Source: an uncultured Fusobacteriaceae bacterium (lineage in GTDB: Bacteria; Fusobacteriota; Fusobacteriia; Fusobacteriales; Fusobacteriaceae). From it: a DNA stretch of 58,252 nucleotides. Numbering within the stretch: the stretch's first letter is position 1; each line of letters opens with the position of its first letter. The position numbers were made by a program, and so were the translations under genes. Location of the stretch: positions 1-58,252 of the forward strand of contig CAMQWJ010000009.1 in assembly GCA_947038515.1 (NCBI GenBank). The letters run 5' to 3'. Below, one piece after another: positions 47,109-55,322 of the stretch. The notes under the pieces are model-generated. The model was not told where the DNA came from. It was given only the letters and a program-made list of their open reading frames with translations, and searched no databases.

Positions 47109-48485
47109 ATGAGATTAAACACAATTCTTTTTGGAGAAGAGTATACCTTCAAAACATTGTATGATGTAATGGCAAAAGCAAATGAACAAAAATCAGGTGA
47201 CGAATTAGCAGGAGTAGCAGCAAAAACAACAAAGGAGAGAATCGCAGCAAAAGAAGTTCTTTCAGATATTAAGTTGAAAGAATTTAAAGAAACCCCTGCA
47301 GTACCCTATGATGAAGATGAAGTTACTAGAATAATTATTGATGGACTTAATTTAAGAATTTATGAAGAAATAAAAGAGTGGACAGTTGGAGAATTGAGAG
47401 ACTGGCTACTTAGTACAGAAGTTAGAGATCGTGAAATTCAATGGATTAGACGTGGTTTGACTTCAGAGATGATAGCAGCAGTAACAAAATTAATGTCAAA
47501 TTTAGACTTAGTACATTGTGCAAAGAAAATAATTGTAAAAAAACACTGTAATACCACAATTGGTGGAAGTGGAGTATTAGCAGCAAGATTGCAGCCTAAT
47601 CATACAACTGATGATCCAGATGGGATAATGATATCACTATTTGAAGGATTAAGTTACGGGGTGGGAGATGCTTTGATAGGTCTAAATCCAGTAGATGACA
47701 CTGTAGATAGTGTAATTAGAGTACTTGAGCGATTTGATGAAATAAAAAGAAAATGGAAAATTCCAACTCAAATTTGTGTGTTAGCTCATGTTTCTACTCA
47801 AATGGAAGCGATAAAACGTGGTGCTCCAACAGATTTAATATTTCAAAGTATAGCAGGTTCAGAAAAATCTAATGAAGCATTTGGAATTGATGGAAAAATG
47901 ATACAAGAAGCATATGAGTTAGGTTTGACTCACGGAACTGCAGCAGGTCCAAATGTTATGTATTTTGAAACAGGACAAGGGTCAGAATTATCATCAGACG
48001 GTCATCACGGGGTAGATCAACTAACAATGGAAGCAAGATGTTATGGTTTTGCTAAGAAGTATGATCCATTTATCGTAAATACTGTTGTTGGATTTATAGG
48101 ACCAGAATATTTATATGATAGTAAACAAGTAACAAGAGCAGGATTGGAAGATCATTTCATGGGGAAACTTCATGGACTATCTATGGGAGTAGACGTTTGT
48201 TATACTAATCATATGAAAGCTGATCAAAATGATATAGAAAATTTAGGAGTACTATTATCAGCAGCAGGATGTAACTATTTTATGGGTGTACCTGCTGGAG
48301 ATGATATAATGCTTAATTACCAAACTACAGGATATCATGATATTCAAACTTTAAGAGAAACTATGAATTTACGTCCTATAAAAGAATTTGATGTGTGGTT
48401 AGAAGCTATGAATATTAGAACTAGTAACGGTGAATTAAGTGAAATAGCAGGAGATGCTTCACTATTTTTAAAGGAGGGAAGATGA
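47109..48485 (+). CDS. eutB: Ethanolamine ammonia-lyase large subunit
   Basis: Catalytic TIM-barrel subunit of the adenosylcobalamin-dependent lyase that converts ethanolamine to acetaldehyde and ammonia. 458 residues, close to the usual 453. The LQPNHTTDDPDG and YFETGQGSELSSDGHHGVDQ segments are signatures. GAGGTG precedes ATG 47109; overlaps eutC by four bases. Confidence 0.97.
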   Translation: MRLNTILFGEEYTFKTLYDVMAKANEQKSGDELAGVAAKTTKERIAAKEVLSDIKLKEFKETPAVPYDEDEVTRIIIDGLNLRIYEEIKEWTVGELRDWLLSTEVRDREIQWIRRGLTSEMIAAVTKLMSNLDLVHCAKKIIVKKHCNTTIGGSGVLAARLQPNHTTDDPDGIMISLFEGLSYGVGDALIGLNPVDDTVDSVIRVLERFDEIKRKWKIPTQICVLAHVSTQMEAIKRGAPTDLIFQSIAGSEKSNEAFGIDGKMIQEAYELGLTHGTAAGPNVMYFETGQGSELSSDGHHGVDQLTMEARCYGFAKKYDPFIVNTVVGFIGPEYLYDSKQVTRAGLEDHFMGKLHGLSMGVDVCYTNHMKADQNDIENLGVLLSAAGCNYFMGVPAGDDIMLNYQTTGYHDIQTLRETMNLRPIKEFDVWLEAMNIRTSNGELSEIAGDASLFLKEGR

Positions 48486-49369
48486 TTTCAGAAAGAGATT
48501 TAAAAAATTTAATTTCAGAAGTAATGAAAGAATTAAATGTTAAAGATACAGGGAAAAAGGAGTATAATACTCAAACTACTGGTTCAGAAAATAAAAATCT
48601 ACAGGATAGTAAAGTAATAGATATAAGTAAAGTAGATTTACGTGAAGTTATTGGAATAAAAAATCCAATCAACAGAGAAGAATTATTAAAATATAAAAGA
48701 AAAACACCAGCAAGAGTAGGGATTTCACGTAGTGGAACGAGATATACAACAGATACTATGCTGAGATTTAGAGCAGACCATGCTTCAGCAATTGATGCAG
48801 TTTTTACAGATTTAGAGGAAGAATTTTTAGAAAAGAATGGGTTATTTACAATTCAATCTAAATGTGAATCAAAAGATGAATATATTACAAGACCAGATTT
48901 GGGAAGAAGAGTGTCAGAAAATGGTATAAAGTTACTACAAGAAAAATGTGAAAAAAATCCTCAAGTTCAAATTTATATATGCGATGGATTAAGTTCTACA
49001 GCTGTTAAAGCAAATTTAGAAGATATTTTACCATCACTGTTGAATGGATTAAAATCTTTTAATATTTCATCAGGAACACCGTTCTATATGAAGTATGGAA
49101 GAGTAGCGGCAGAAGACGAGGTTACAGAAGTTGTAGGCTCAACGGTAACTTGTGTTTTAATAGGAGAAAGACCAGGGTTAGCAACTGCAGAAAGTATGAG
49201 TGCATATATTACATATAAGGGTTATATTGGGATACCTGAATCAAAAAGAACAGTAATTTCTAATATTCACAGAAAAGGTACTCCAGCAGTGGAAGCTGGT
49301 GCCCATATTGCACAGGTAATTAAGAAAATGTTAGACGCTAAAGCAAGTGGTCAAGATTTAAAGTTATAA
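48482..49369 (+). CDS. eutC: Ethanolamine ammonia-lyase small subunit
   Basis: 295 residues. TPARVGISRSGTRYTT, DHASAIDAVF and VTCVLIGERPGLATAESMSAY are EutC signatures; the subunit completes the B12 pocket with EutB. The first 20 residues (SERDLKNLISEVMKELNV) form an amphipathic helix followed by a loose linker, the layout of a microcompartment targeting peptide. Four-base ATGA-type overlap with eutB indicates coupling. Confidence 0.96.
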   Translation: MISERDLKNLISEVMKELNVKDTGKKEYNTQTTGSENKNLQDSKVIDISKVDLREVIGIKNPINREELLKYKRKTPARVGISRSGTRYTTDTMLRFRADHASAIDAVFTDLEEEFLEKNGLFTIQSKCESKDEYITRPDLGRRVSENGIKLLQEKCEKNPQVQIYICDGLSSTAVKANLEDILPSLLNGLKSFNISSGTPFYMKYGRVAAEDEVTEVVGSTVTCVLIGERPGLATAESMSAYITYKGYIGIPESKRTVISNIHRKGTPAVEAGAHIAQVIKKMLDAKASGQDLKL

Positions 49370-49393
49370 TAAAAAATTAAAAGGAAGTGGATA

Positions 49394-50047
49394 ATGGTTA
49401 ACGATAAGTTAAAAGCATCGATATTGTCAATAAAATTAATTGCTAATATTGATGATAAAATGGCAGAAGAACTTCAAATTCCAAAAGGATATAAAAGTAT
49501 AGGGATATTAACTGGTGATTCAGATGATGTCATGTATACAGCATTAGACAATGCAACAAAAATGGCAGAAGTTGAAGTTATATATGGAAAATCTTTCTAT
49601 GGTGGAGCAGCTAATGCTAATACGAAATTAGCTGGTGAAGTTATAGGGATTATTGCTGGACCAACTCCAGCAGAAGTAAGAAGTGGATTGGATACAATAG
49701 TAGAATTTGTTGAGAATGAAGCTTGTTTCTATAGTGCGAATGAAGATGATACAATCCCTTATTATGCACACTGTATAGCAAGAACAGGAACATATTTATC
49801 AAAAACAGCAGGAATTGAAGCAGGAGAAGCACTAGCATATTTAGTAGCACCACCTCTTGAGTCTATATATGCTTTAGATGTAGCTCTAAAGTCAGCAGAT
49901 GTAGAACTAAAAGCACTATTTGGACCACCAACTGAAACAAACTTTGGAGGGGGACTTCTAACAGGTTCTCAATCAGCTTGTAAAGTAGCTTGTGAAGCTT
50001 TTGCTGAGGCAGTTAAATTTGTAGCTGAAAATCCAAAAAAATATTAA
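49394..50047 (+). CDS. eutL: Trimeric shell protein EutL
   Basis: 217-residue tandem, permuted BMC-T shell protein, the normal EutL length. SVKL-type opening LKASILSIKLIANIDDKMAEEL, FYGGAANANTKLAGEVIGIIAGPTP and FGPPTETNFGGGLLTGSQSACKVACEAF are family blocks. EutL trimers have a gated pore and bind ethanolamine. AAGGAAGTGG lies before ATG 49394. Confidence 0.95.
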   Translation: MVNDKLKASILSIKLIANIDDKMAEELQIPKGYKSIGILTGDSDDVMYTALDNATKMAEVEVIYGKSFYGGAANANTKLAGEVIGIIAGPTPAEVRSGLDTIVEFVENEACFYSANEDDTIPYYAHCIARTGTYLSKTAGIEAGEALAYLVAPPLESIYALDVALKSADVELKALFGPPTETNFGGGLLTGSQSACKVACEAFAEAVKFVAENPKKY

Positions 50048-50059
50048 TAGGAGAAAATT

Positions 50060-50506
50060 ATGAAGGCTTTGGGTTTAATAGAAACAATGGGATTGGTTGG
50101 AGCAGTTGAAGCATGTGATGCAGCTTGTAAAACTTCAGATGTTGAAATATATAATAAGCATTTAATTACTGGTGGAATAGTAACAGTAGAATTTGTTGGA
50201 GATATAGGTTCAGTAAATGCAGCAATGGAAGCTGCAGTGTCTGCAACAAAAAAAATGGGTGTATATATTGGTAGTACTATAATGGCAAGACCAGATATTG
50301 AAATATTTAAAATGCTGGATAGATCTAATAAATTAAAAGAAAAAGAAGAGCAAAAACCAATAGAACTAACAAAACCAACAGAACCAAAACTAGAAGAAAT
50401 AATAATAGAAAAAAAGATAGATGAAAAAAAGGCCCCAGATCTAGAAGAGGGTATTATAAAAGATAGCACTAAAAAACAAAAAATAAAAAAAACTAAAAGG
50501 AGTTGA
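50060..50506 (+). CDS. BMC-H shell protein with long charged C-terminal tail
   Basis: 148 residues: a complete BMC domain at about 1-90 ([25 protein letters not shown] ... [23 protein letters not shown]), then about 55 residues of Glu/Lys/Pro-rich linker ending in a basic [12 protein letters not shown]. EutK of enterobacteria is also BMC plus an extension, but that extension is a folded helix-turn-helix; here the tail looks disordered. It could bind nucleic acid or enzymes on the inner or outer shell face. Its stop codon overlaps the region just before eutM, and the next gene's ribosome binding site lies in its last codons. Confidence 0.85.
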   Translation: MKALGLIETMGLVGAVEACDAACKTSDVEIYNKHLITGGIVTVEFVGDIGSVNAAMEAAVSATKKMGVYIGSTIMARPDIEIFKMLDRSNKLKEKEEQKPIELTKPTEPKLEEIIIEKKIDEKKAPDLEEGIIKDSTKKQKIKKTKRS

Positions 50507-50511
50507 TTCAA

Positions 50512-50796
50512 ATGGCAACATTAAACGCATTAGGAATGATAGAAACAAAAGGATTGGTAGCAGCAATAGAGGCAGCAGATGCAATGGTTAAAGCAGCAAA
50601 TGTTACTCTTATAGGAAAAGAAATGGTAGGTGGAGGACTAGTAACTGTATTAGTTCGAGGAGATGTAGGAGCAGTTAAAGCAGCTACAGATGCAGGAGCA
50701 GCAGCAGCTGATAGAATAGGTCAATTAATATCAGTACATGTAATTCCAAGACCACATTCAGATGTAGAAGCTATTTTACCAGAAATAAAACAATAA
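50512..50796 (+). CDS. eutM: Major hexameric shell protein EutM
   Basis: 94-residue BMC-H protein. [48 protein letters not shown] and [15 protein letters not shown] are typical of EutM/PduA. ATG 50512 is chosen because AAAAGGAG lies nine bases before it; a TTG at 50503 overlaps the spacer. Probably the most abundant shell subunit; a stable RNA hairpin follows. Confidence 0.95.
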   Translation: MATLNALGMIETKGLVAAIEAADAMVKAANVTLIGKEMVGGGLVTVLVRGDVGAVKAATDAGAAAADRIGQLISVHVIPRPHSDVEAILPEIKQ

Positions 50797-50804
50797 ATCC
50801 AAAG

Positions 50805-50832
50805 AGGAGGCCCTAGTTGTCTAGGGTCTCCT
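50805..50832 (+). promoter_or_regulatory. Strong intercistronic hairpin after eutM
   Basis: Twelve pairs: AGGAGGCCCTAG (50805-50816) with CTAGGGTCTCCT (50821-50832), one wobble, TTGT loop. No T tract follows, so it is not a terminator. It is far more GC-rich than its surroundings and directly precedes the next ribosome binding site. Confidence 0.7.
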
Positions 50833-50847
50833 ATAATAAGGAGAAAA

Positions 50848-51363
50848 ATGAATACAATAGGAATAGTAGAATTTAAAGATATCCCAACAGGAATATGGAC
50901 TTTAGATAAAGTTATTAAAAATTCAGAAGTTGGAGTATATAAAGCAGGTACAACTTGTCCAGGAAAATATTTTTTTATAATTTATGGAGATAATGAATCT
51001 GTAAAAATTGCATTGAATGAAGTAGAAGTATCTTTAAAAATAAAATTAATATCTGGTGTTTCAAAAAAAATATTAGAAATTTTGAAAGGTAAAAATAATG
51101 TTGAAATAGAAAAATCAATAGCAATAGTAGAATATACTACAATATCAGAAAGTATAAGTTCTCTAGATCATGTACTTAAAAATACTGATGCAAAAGTTTT
51201 GAAATTGGTCTTAGGTTATGGAATAGCAGGAAAAAGTTATTATGTAATTACAGGAGATGTGAGCTCAATAGAAGAAGCGGTAGTTTTAATTACAGGATTA
51301 TCGGAATATAAAGATTTAAAGGTTGTAAATAATCCAAGTTTTGAAATGAAAAAATATATATAA
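50848..51363 (+). CDS. Tandem-domain BMC-T shell protein, PduT-like
   Basis: 171 residues with two BMC domains: NTIGIVEFKDIPTGIWTLDKVI at the start, and a second copy from about residue 92 ([41 protein letters not shown]). In Salmonella PduT the segment ICPGK carries Cys38, one of three cysteines that hold a 4Fe-4S cluster in the trimer pore; here TTCPGKYFF has Cys37 at the matching place. By family knowledge it may pass electrons across the shell. AAGGAG precedes ATG 50848. Confidence 0.82.
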   Translation: MNTIGIVEFKDIPTGIWTLDKVIKNSEVGVYKAGTTCPGKYFFIIYGDNESVKIALNEVEVSLKIKLISGVSKKILEILKGKNNVEIEKSIAIVEYTTISESISSLDHVLKNTDAKVLKLVLGYGIAGKSYYVITGDVSSIEEAVVLITGLSEYKDLKVVNNPSFEMKKYI

Positions 51364-51395
51364 ATAAAAAATATAGAGGTATATGGAGGAAAAAA

Positions 51396-52832
51396 ATGGA
51401 TAGAGATTTAGAATCAAGACAACAGGTAAGAAATTTGATAGAATTATCAAAGGTGGCTCAGAAAAAATATGCTTTATTTTCACAAAAAGAGATAGATGAA
51501 GTAATATATAAACTTTCAATGGGAATAAGAAAACATACTGAAAAATTGGCAAAAATGGCTGTAGAGGAAACAGGATTTGGAATATATGAAGACAAAATTA
51601 TAAAAAATAATTTTGCTGCAATAGCTGTATATGATTATATAAAAGATATGAAAACTATTGGAATTTTAAAAGAAGAGAATAATGTTATAGAAATTGGTGT
51701 TCCAATGGGTGTAATAGCAGGGTTAATTCCTTCAACAAATCCAACTTCAACAGCAATTTATAAAGTATTAGTTTCATTAAAAGCCGGGAATGGAATTATA
51801 GTAAGTCCTCACCCTAATGCAAAAAATTGTATAATTGAAACTGTGAATATACTAAAAGAATTGGCAAAAGAAGCTGGAGTACCAGAAGGATTGATAGGTG
51901 TAACAACACTTATTAGTATGGAGGCAACAGATGAGCTAATGAAACATGAAGATATAGCTCTAATATTGGCTACTGGTGGAGAAGCAATGGTAAAAGCAGC
52001 CTATCGATCAGGAAATCCTGCTATAGGAGTAGGTCCTGGAAATGGTCCAGCATTTATAGAGAAAAGTGCAAATAAAAAATTAGCTGTAAAAAGAATATTA
52101 GATAGTAAAACTTTTGATAATGGAGTTATTTGTGCTTCAGAGCAATCAATTATAGTAGAGACAGAAAGTGAAGAAGAGGTAGTAAGAGAATTAAAAGAGC
52201 AAGGAGCACATTTTTTAGCAAGAGAAGAATCTAAAAAATTAGGACAATTTATTTTAAGAATGAATGGAACTATGAATCCGGCAATAGTTGGAAAAAGTGT
52301 AGAAAAAATAGGTGAACTTGCAGGAATAAAGTTCCCACAAGGGACAAGAGTTATAATTTCAAAAGAAGAAACTGTTTCTAAAAAGAATCCATATTCAAGA
52401 GAAAAATTAGCACCAATTCTAGCTTTTTATGTTGAAAAAAATTGGGAAAAAGCTTGTGATAGAGCTATTGAAATATTAAATGTTGAAGGGATCGGTCACA
52501 CAACAATGATACATTCTGAAAACAAAGAAATAATAAGAGAATTTGCATTAAAGAAGCCAGTATCAAGACTATTAATAAATACCCCTGGTGCATTGGGTGG
52601 AATAGGAGGAACAACTAATTTAGCTCCAGCTCTAACACTGGGATGTGGTGCTGTTGGTGGTAGTTCAACTTCGGATAATGTAACACCTCTAAATTTAATT
52701 AATGTAAGAAAAGCAGTTTGGGGTGTGAAAGAATTAGAAGATATAAAGAAAGTAGAGAAAAATTGTTCTGTAGAAACTGAAAAAATGGAAGAAATAATAA
52801 GAAAAATAATGAAGGAAATTCTGGAAAAATAG
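51396..52832 (+). CDS. eutE: CoA-acylating acetaldehyde dehydrogenase EutE
   Basis: Oxidises acetaldehyde to acetyl-CoA with NAD+. 478 residues. The catalytic Cys246 lies in NGVICASEQS; PMGVIAGLIPSTNPTSTAIYK and GVGPGNGPAFIEKSA are family motifs. After the catalytic domain there is a short linker and a C-terminal amphipathic helix (KMEEIIRKIMKEILEK) that looks like a shell-targeting peptide, here at the C-terminus. GGAGG precedes ATG 51396. Confidence 0.95.
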   Translation: MDRDLESRQQVRNLIELSKVAQKKYALFSQKEIDEVIYKLSMGIRKHTEKLAKMAVEETGFGIYEDKIIKNNFAAIAVYDYIKDMKTIGILKEENNVIEIGVPMGVIAGLIPSTNPTSTAIYKVLVSLKAGNGIIVSPHPNAKNCIIETVNILKELAKEAGVPEGLIGVTTLISMEATDELMKHEDIALILATGGEAMVKAAYRSGNPAIGVGPGNGPAFIEKSANKKLAVKRILDSKTFDNGVICASEQSIIVETESEEEVVRELKEQGAHFLAREESKKLGQFILRMNGTMNPAIVGKSVEKIGELAGIKFPQGTRVIISKEETVSKKNPYSREKLAPILAFYVEKNWEKACDRAIEILNVEGIGHTTMIHSENKEIIREFALKKPVSRLLINTPGALGGIGGTTNLAPALTLGCGAVGGSSTSDNVTPLNLINVRKAVWGVKELEDIKKVEKNCSVETEKMEEIIRKIMKEILEK

Positions 52833-52842
52833 GGAGAAATCA

Positions 52843-53601
52843 ATGGTATTGACAGAAGAAAAACTAAGAACTCTTTATAAAAAAGAGAATATAAAAGAAT
52901 TGAGAGTAGAGGAAGACACAATAGTCACTCCATCGGCTCAAGAATATATGTCTCAAATGTCAATAAAATTAGTAATTGGAGAAAAAATTCAAAGTGGAAT
53001 TTTAAAAGAAAAGAAATCAGAGATAGAAAAAGAAATCAAACCAATAGCTAAGTATAAAGGTGTTGATGGAGGTTTTTATTTTGAAAAACCAGAATATATG
53101 ACTCAAATAAAAGATAATATTCTAGTGAAAAAAAATAATAAAAGAATAATTTTGAGAGGGAAACTAGATATATTGAAAAGTAAGTTTATATTATTGTCCA
53201 ATATATTGAAAACAAATAAAAAATTGAAATTAAATGAAGATTTAGATTCAATAGAAAAATTTATTAATAAAATTGTTATATCAGAAATTTTAGAGAGTGA
53301 CTTGGAAGAAATTACTCTATGTGGTGAGAATTTAGAAGATATAAAAAAAATCTCTCATAACCCTAAGAAATATTTTAAAATAGAGCACTTATTTGATGTA
53401 TCTTCAGAAGGTAGTCTGGTTATGTTAAGATTAAATGAAGTTAGAAGTTTAGTTAGAGAGGTAGAAATATCTGCAATAGAAGCCTATTTAGATAAAAATG
53501 ATGAATTAGAAAGGGAAGATATTGTTAAAGCTTTAAATAGACTAAGTAGTGGAATATACGTTATGATGCTAAAGGAAGTGAAGGGGATTTATGGAAATTG
53601 A
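52843..53601 (+). CDS. eutT: Corrinoid adenosyltransferase EutT
   Basis: Makes adenosylcobalamin for EutBC. 252 residues. VTPSAQEYMSQMSIKLVIGE at 28-47 is the N-terminal TPSA-type region; the C-terminal VKALNRLSSGIYVMMLKEV matches EutT well. Salmonella EutT has a metal-binding CCxxC stretch after the N-terminal region; the corresponding part here (about 60-90) has no Cys at all, so this enzyme belongs to a metal-motif-free form. AGGGAG precedes ATG 52843; overlaps pduL by 11 bases. Confidence 0.88.
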   Translation: MVLTEEKLRTLYKKENIKELRVEEDTIVTPSAQEYMSQMSIKLVIGEKIQSGILKEKKSEIEKEIKPIAKYKGVDGGFYFEKPEYMTQIKDNILVKKNNKRIILRGKLDILKSKFILLSNILKTNKKLKLNEDLDSIEKFINKIVISEILESDLEEITLCGENLEDIKKISHNPKKYFKIEHLFDVSSEGSLVMLRLNEVRSLVREVEISAIEAYLDKNDELEREDIVKALNRLSSGIYVMMLKEVKGIYGN

Positions 53602-54217
53602 TGAGTTGGTAAAGATAATAAAAGAGAAAATTACAGAACAAGTGAAAATAAAAAAAATACCTATCGAATCTTCAGGAAGACATGTTCATCTATCAAAAAA
53701 AGAAGCTGAAATATTATTTGGAGTGGGATATGAATTTACAATATTAAAAGAACTGTCACAATTGGGACAGTATGCCTACAAGGAAAGAGTTAGATTAATA
53801 GGACCAAAAGGAATTTTAGAAAATGTGATAATACTGGGACCTTTCAGAGAGGAAACACAAATAGAATTATCATTAACTGATTCAAGAATATTGGGTACAG
53901 TTCCTGTATTAAGAAATTCAGGTTCAATAGAAAATACACCAGGAGTAATAATTAATAATGGTGAAAAAATTGTAAGAATAGATAGAGGTGTAATTGTAGC
54001 CAAAAATCATATTCATATGAATGAAGAAGATGCTAATAGATTAAATGTTAAAGACAAAGATATAGTAAAAATAAAGATTAATAGTGAACGCCCAGGAATT
54101 TTTGAGAATGTTTTAATAAGAGTAAATAAAGATTTTATTTTGAACATGCACATAGATTATGATGAAGCCAATGCTTTTTTTATAACAAAAGATTCTTATG
54201 GTGAGATTTATGAATGA
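53591..54217 (+). CDS. pduL: Phosphotransacylase PduL
   Basis: Converts acetyl-CoA to acetyl-phosphate and recycles CoA in the microcompartment. 208 residues. SSGRHVHLSKKEAEILFG, AKNHIHMNEEDANRL and MHIDYDEANAF are the metal-binding PduL motifs. The N-terminal EIDELVKIIKEKITEQVK is an amphipathic targeting-type helix. It replaces the Pta-type EutD found in enterobacterial eut operons. It starts inside the end of eutT. Confidence 0.94.
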   Translation: MEIDELVKIIKEKITEQVKIKKIPIESSGRHVHLSKKEAEILFGVGYEFTILKELSQLGQYAYKERVRLIGPKGILENVIILGPFREETQIELSLTDSRILGTVPVLRNSGSIENTPGVIINNGEKIVRIDRGVIVAKNHIHMNEEDANRLNVKDKDIVKIKINSERPGIFENVLIRVNKDFILNMHIDYDEANAFFITKDSYGEIYE

Positions 54218-54788
54218 AGAATTAAAAAATGAGATTATAGAAATAATAAAAAAAGAATTAAATGCTCTAAAAAATAAAAAAGATCAGATAACTATTTTAG
54301 GAGAAGATAATCTTTTAAAACAGGAATTAGAAAATAGTTTTGAAATTGTAAAGAACGCTGAAAAAATAATAGTAAGTACATTGTCGATTCCATCATTGGT
54401 TAATATTTCAATGGGGACTTACAGCACAGAACAATGTGAACAATTGTTAAAATTAATTTTAGAAAACAAACAAATTTTTATTTTAGAAGAGGGAATAGAG
54501 TGGAGAAATTATAGTTTGATTCCACTAGTATTGAGAAAAAAATATTTATCTTATGAAGAAAAACTTAAAGAATATGGTGTTATAATAGTTAAGAAAGCTG
54601 AAATAAAAAACTTGTTAGAAAATAAAGGAATGGAGTTAGAGATATTTGAAAAAGTTTTAGATGAAAAAAAAATAAAAGAGAGTTTGGTTAATAGAGTAGA
54701 AACTCTTTATATCTCTGAAGAAACGATTATAACAGAATTAGCAAAAGATATAATTAGAAAAAATAATATAAAACTAGTAAGAAGGTGA
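54210..54788 (+). CDS. PduM-like / conserved eut-operon protein
   Basis: 192 residues from ATG 54210, which overlaps the pduL stop codon. An amphipathic N-terminal helix (NEELKNEIIEIIKKELNAL) is followed by a domain with VSTLSIPSLVNISMG, a helical central part, and a C-terminus IITELAKDIIRKNNIKLVRR, which resembles the end of PduM (a structural assembly factor of Salmonella Pdu compartments). Similar conserved proteins of unknown role occur in Firmicutes eut operons. The PduM relation is by eye and only moderate. Confidence 0.6.
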   Translation: MNEELKNEIIEIIKKELNALKNKKDQITILGEDNLLKQELENSFEIVKNAEKIIVSTLSIPSLVNISMGTYSTEQCEQLLKLILENKQIFILEEGIEWRNYSLIPLVLRKKYLSYEEKLKEYGVIIVKKAEIKNLLENKGMELEIFEKVLDEKKIKESLVNRVETLYISEETIITELAKDIIRKNNIKLVRR

Positions 54789-54792
54789 AATT

Positions 54793-55044
54793 ATGGAAAT
54801 CGGAAAAATTGTTGGAAATGTTTGGGCAACTAGAAAAGATCCTGCACTAAATGGAGTAACATTTTTAGTGGCTGAACTAGAAGATGGGAAAAAAATAGTA
54901 GTTTCAGATTCCATAGGTGCTGGAATAGGTGATAGAGTCATAATAACAAAAGGTAGTAGTGCTAGAAATGGTGCAACAACAAAATCTTTACCGATTGATG
55001 CTATAACAGTCGGGATAATCGATGAAAAGGAGGGAGAAAAATAA
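54793..55044 (+). CDS. eutN: Pentameric shell vertex protein EutN
   Basis: 83-residue BMC-P (EutN/CcmL) protein that caps shell vertices. MEIGKIVGNVWATRKDPALNG, VVSDSIGAGIGDRVIITKGSSAR and DAITVGIID match the family. GAAGG precedes ATG 54793, four bases after the preceding gene. Confidence 0.95.
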   Translation: MEIGKIVGNVWATRKDPALNGVTFLVAELEDGKKIVVSDSIGAGIGDRVIITKGSSARNGATTKSLPIDAITVGIIDEKEGEK

Positions 55045-55045
55045 A

Positions 55046-55321
55046 ATGAAAAAAATATTAATAAAGTTAGATACTATTAGTAACTATATAAAAGAAAATA
55101 AATTCTATAAAACCCAAGAGATGATTATAACTCCTATGATAAAAGATTACTTAGCTAAAGAAAATATTGAAATAATCTATGAAACTACAGGGTTAGAAAA
55201 AAATATTAATAAAATTGATTCTTGTGATGAATTAATAAAAAAAATTCTTAAAGAAAATTATAATATAGTTAGTTGTGAAGAAGTAAGAAAAATAACTAAA
55301 AAAATTAAGGAGATGATATAG
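55046..55321 (+). CDS. Stand-alone EutQ N-terminal domain
   Basis: 91 residues from ATG 55046 with AAGGAGGG upstream. EMIITPMIKDYLAKENIEIIYE matches the ASIITPEAREVADLLGFTIT segment at the N-terminus of full-length Salmonella EutQ, and the C-terminal IKKILKENYNIVSCEEVRKITKKI fits the helical linker (REAIIAQLP ... ESLVAQLMEKVLKEK) that follows there. EutT shares the same ITPSA-type module. The matching C-terminal EutQ domain is encoded separately beyond eutH, so EutQ appears split. Function of this module is unknown. Confidence 0.65.
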   Translation: MKKILIKLDTISNYIKENKFYKTQEMIITPMIKDYLAKENIEIIYETTGLEKNINKIDSCDELIKKILKENYNIVSCEEVRKITKKIKEMI

Positions 55322-55322
55322 A

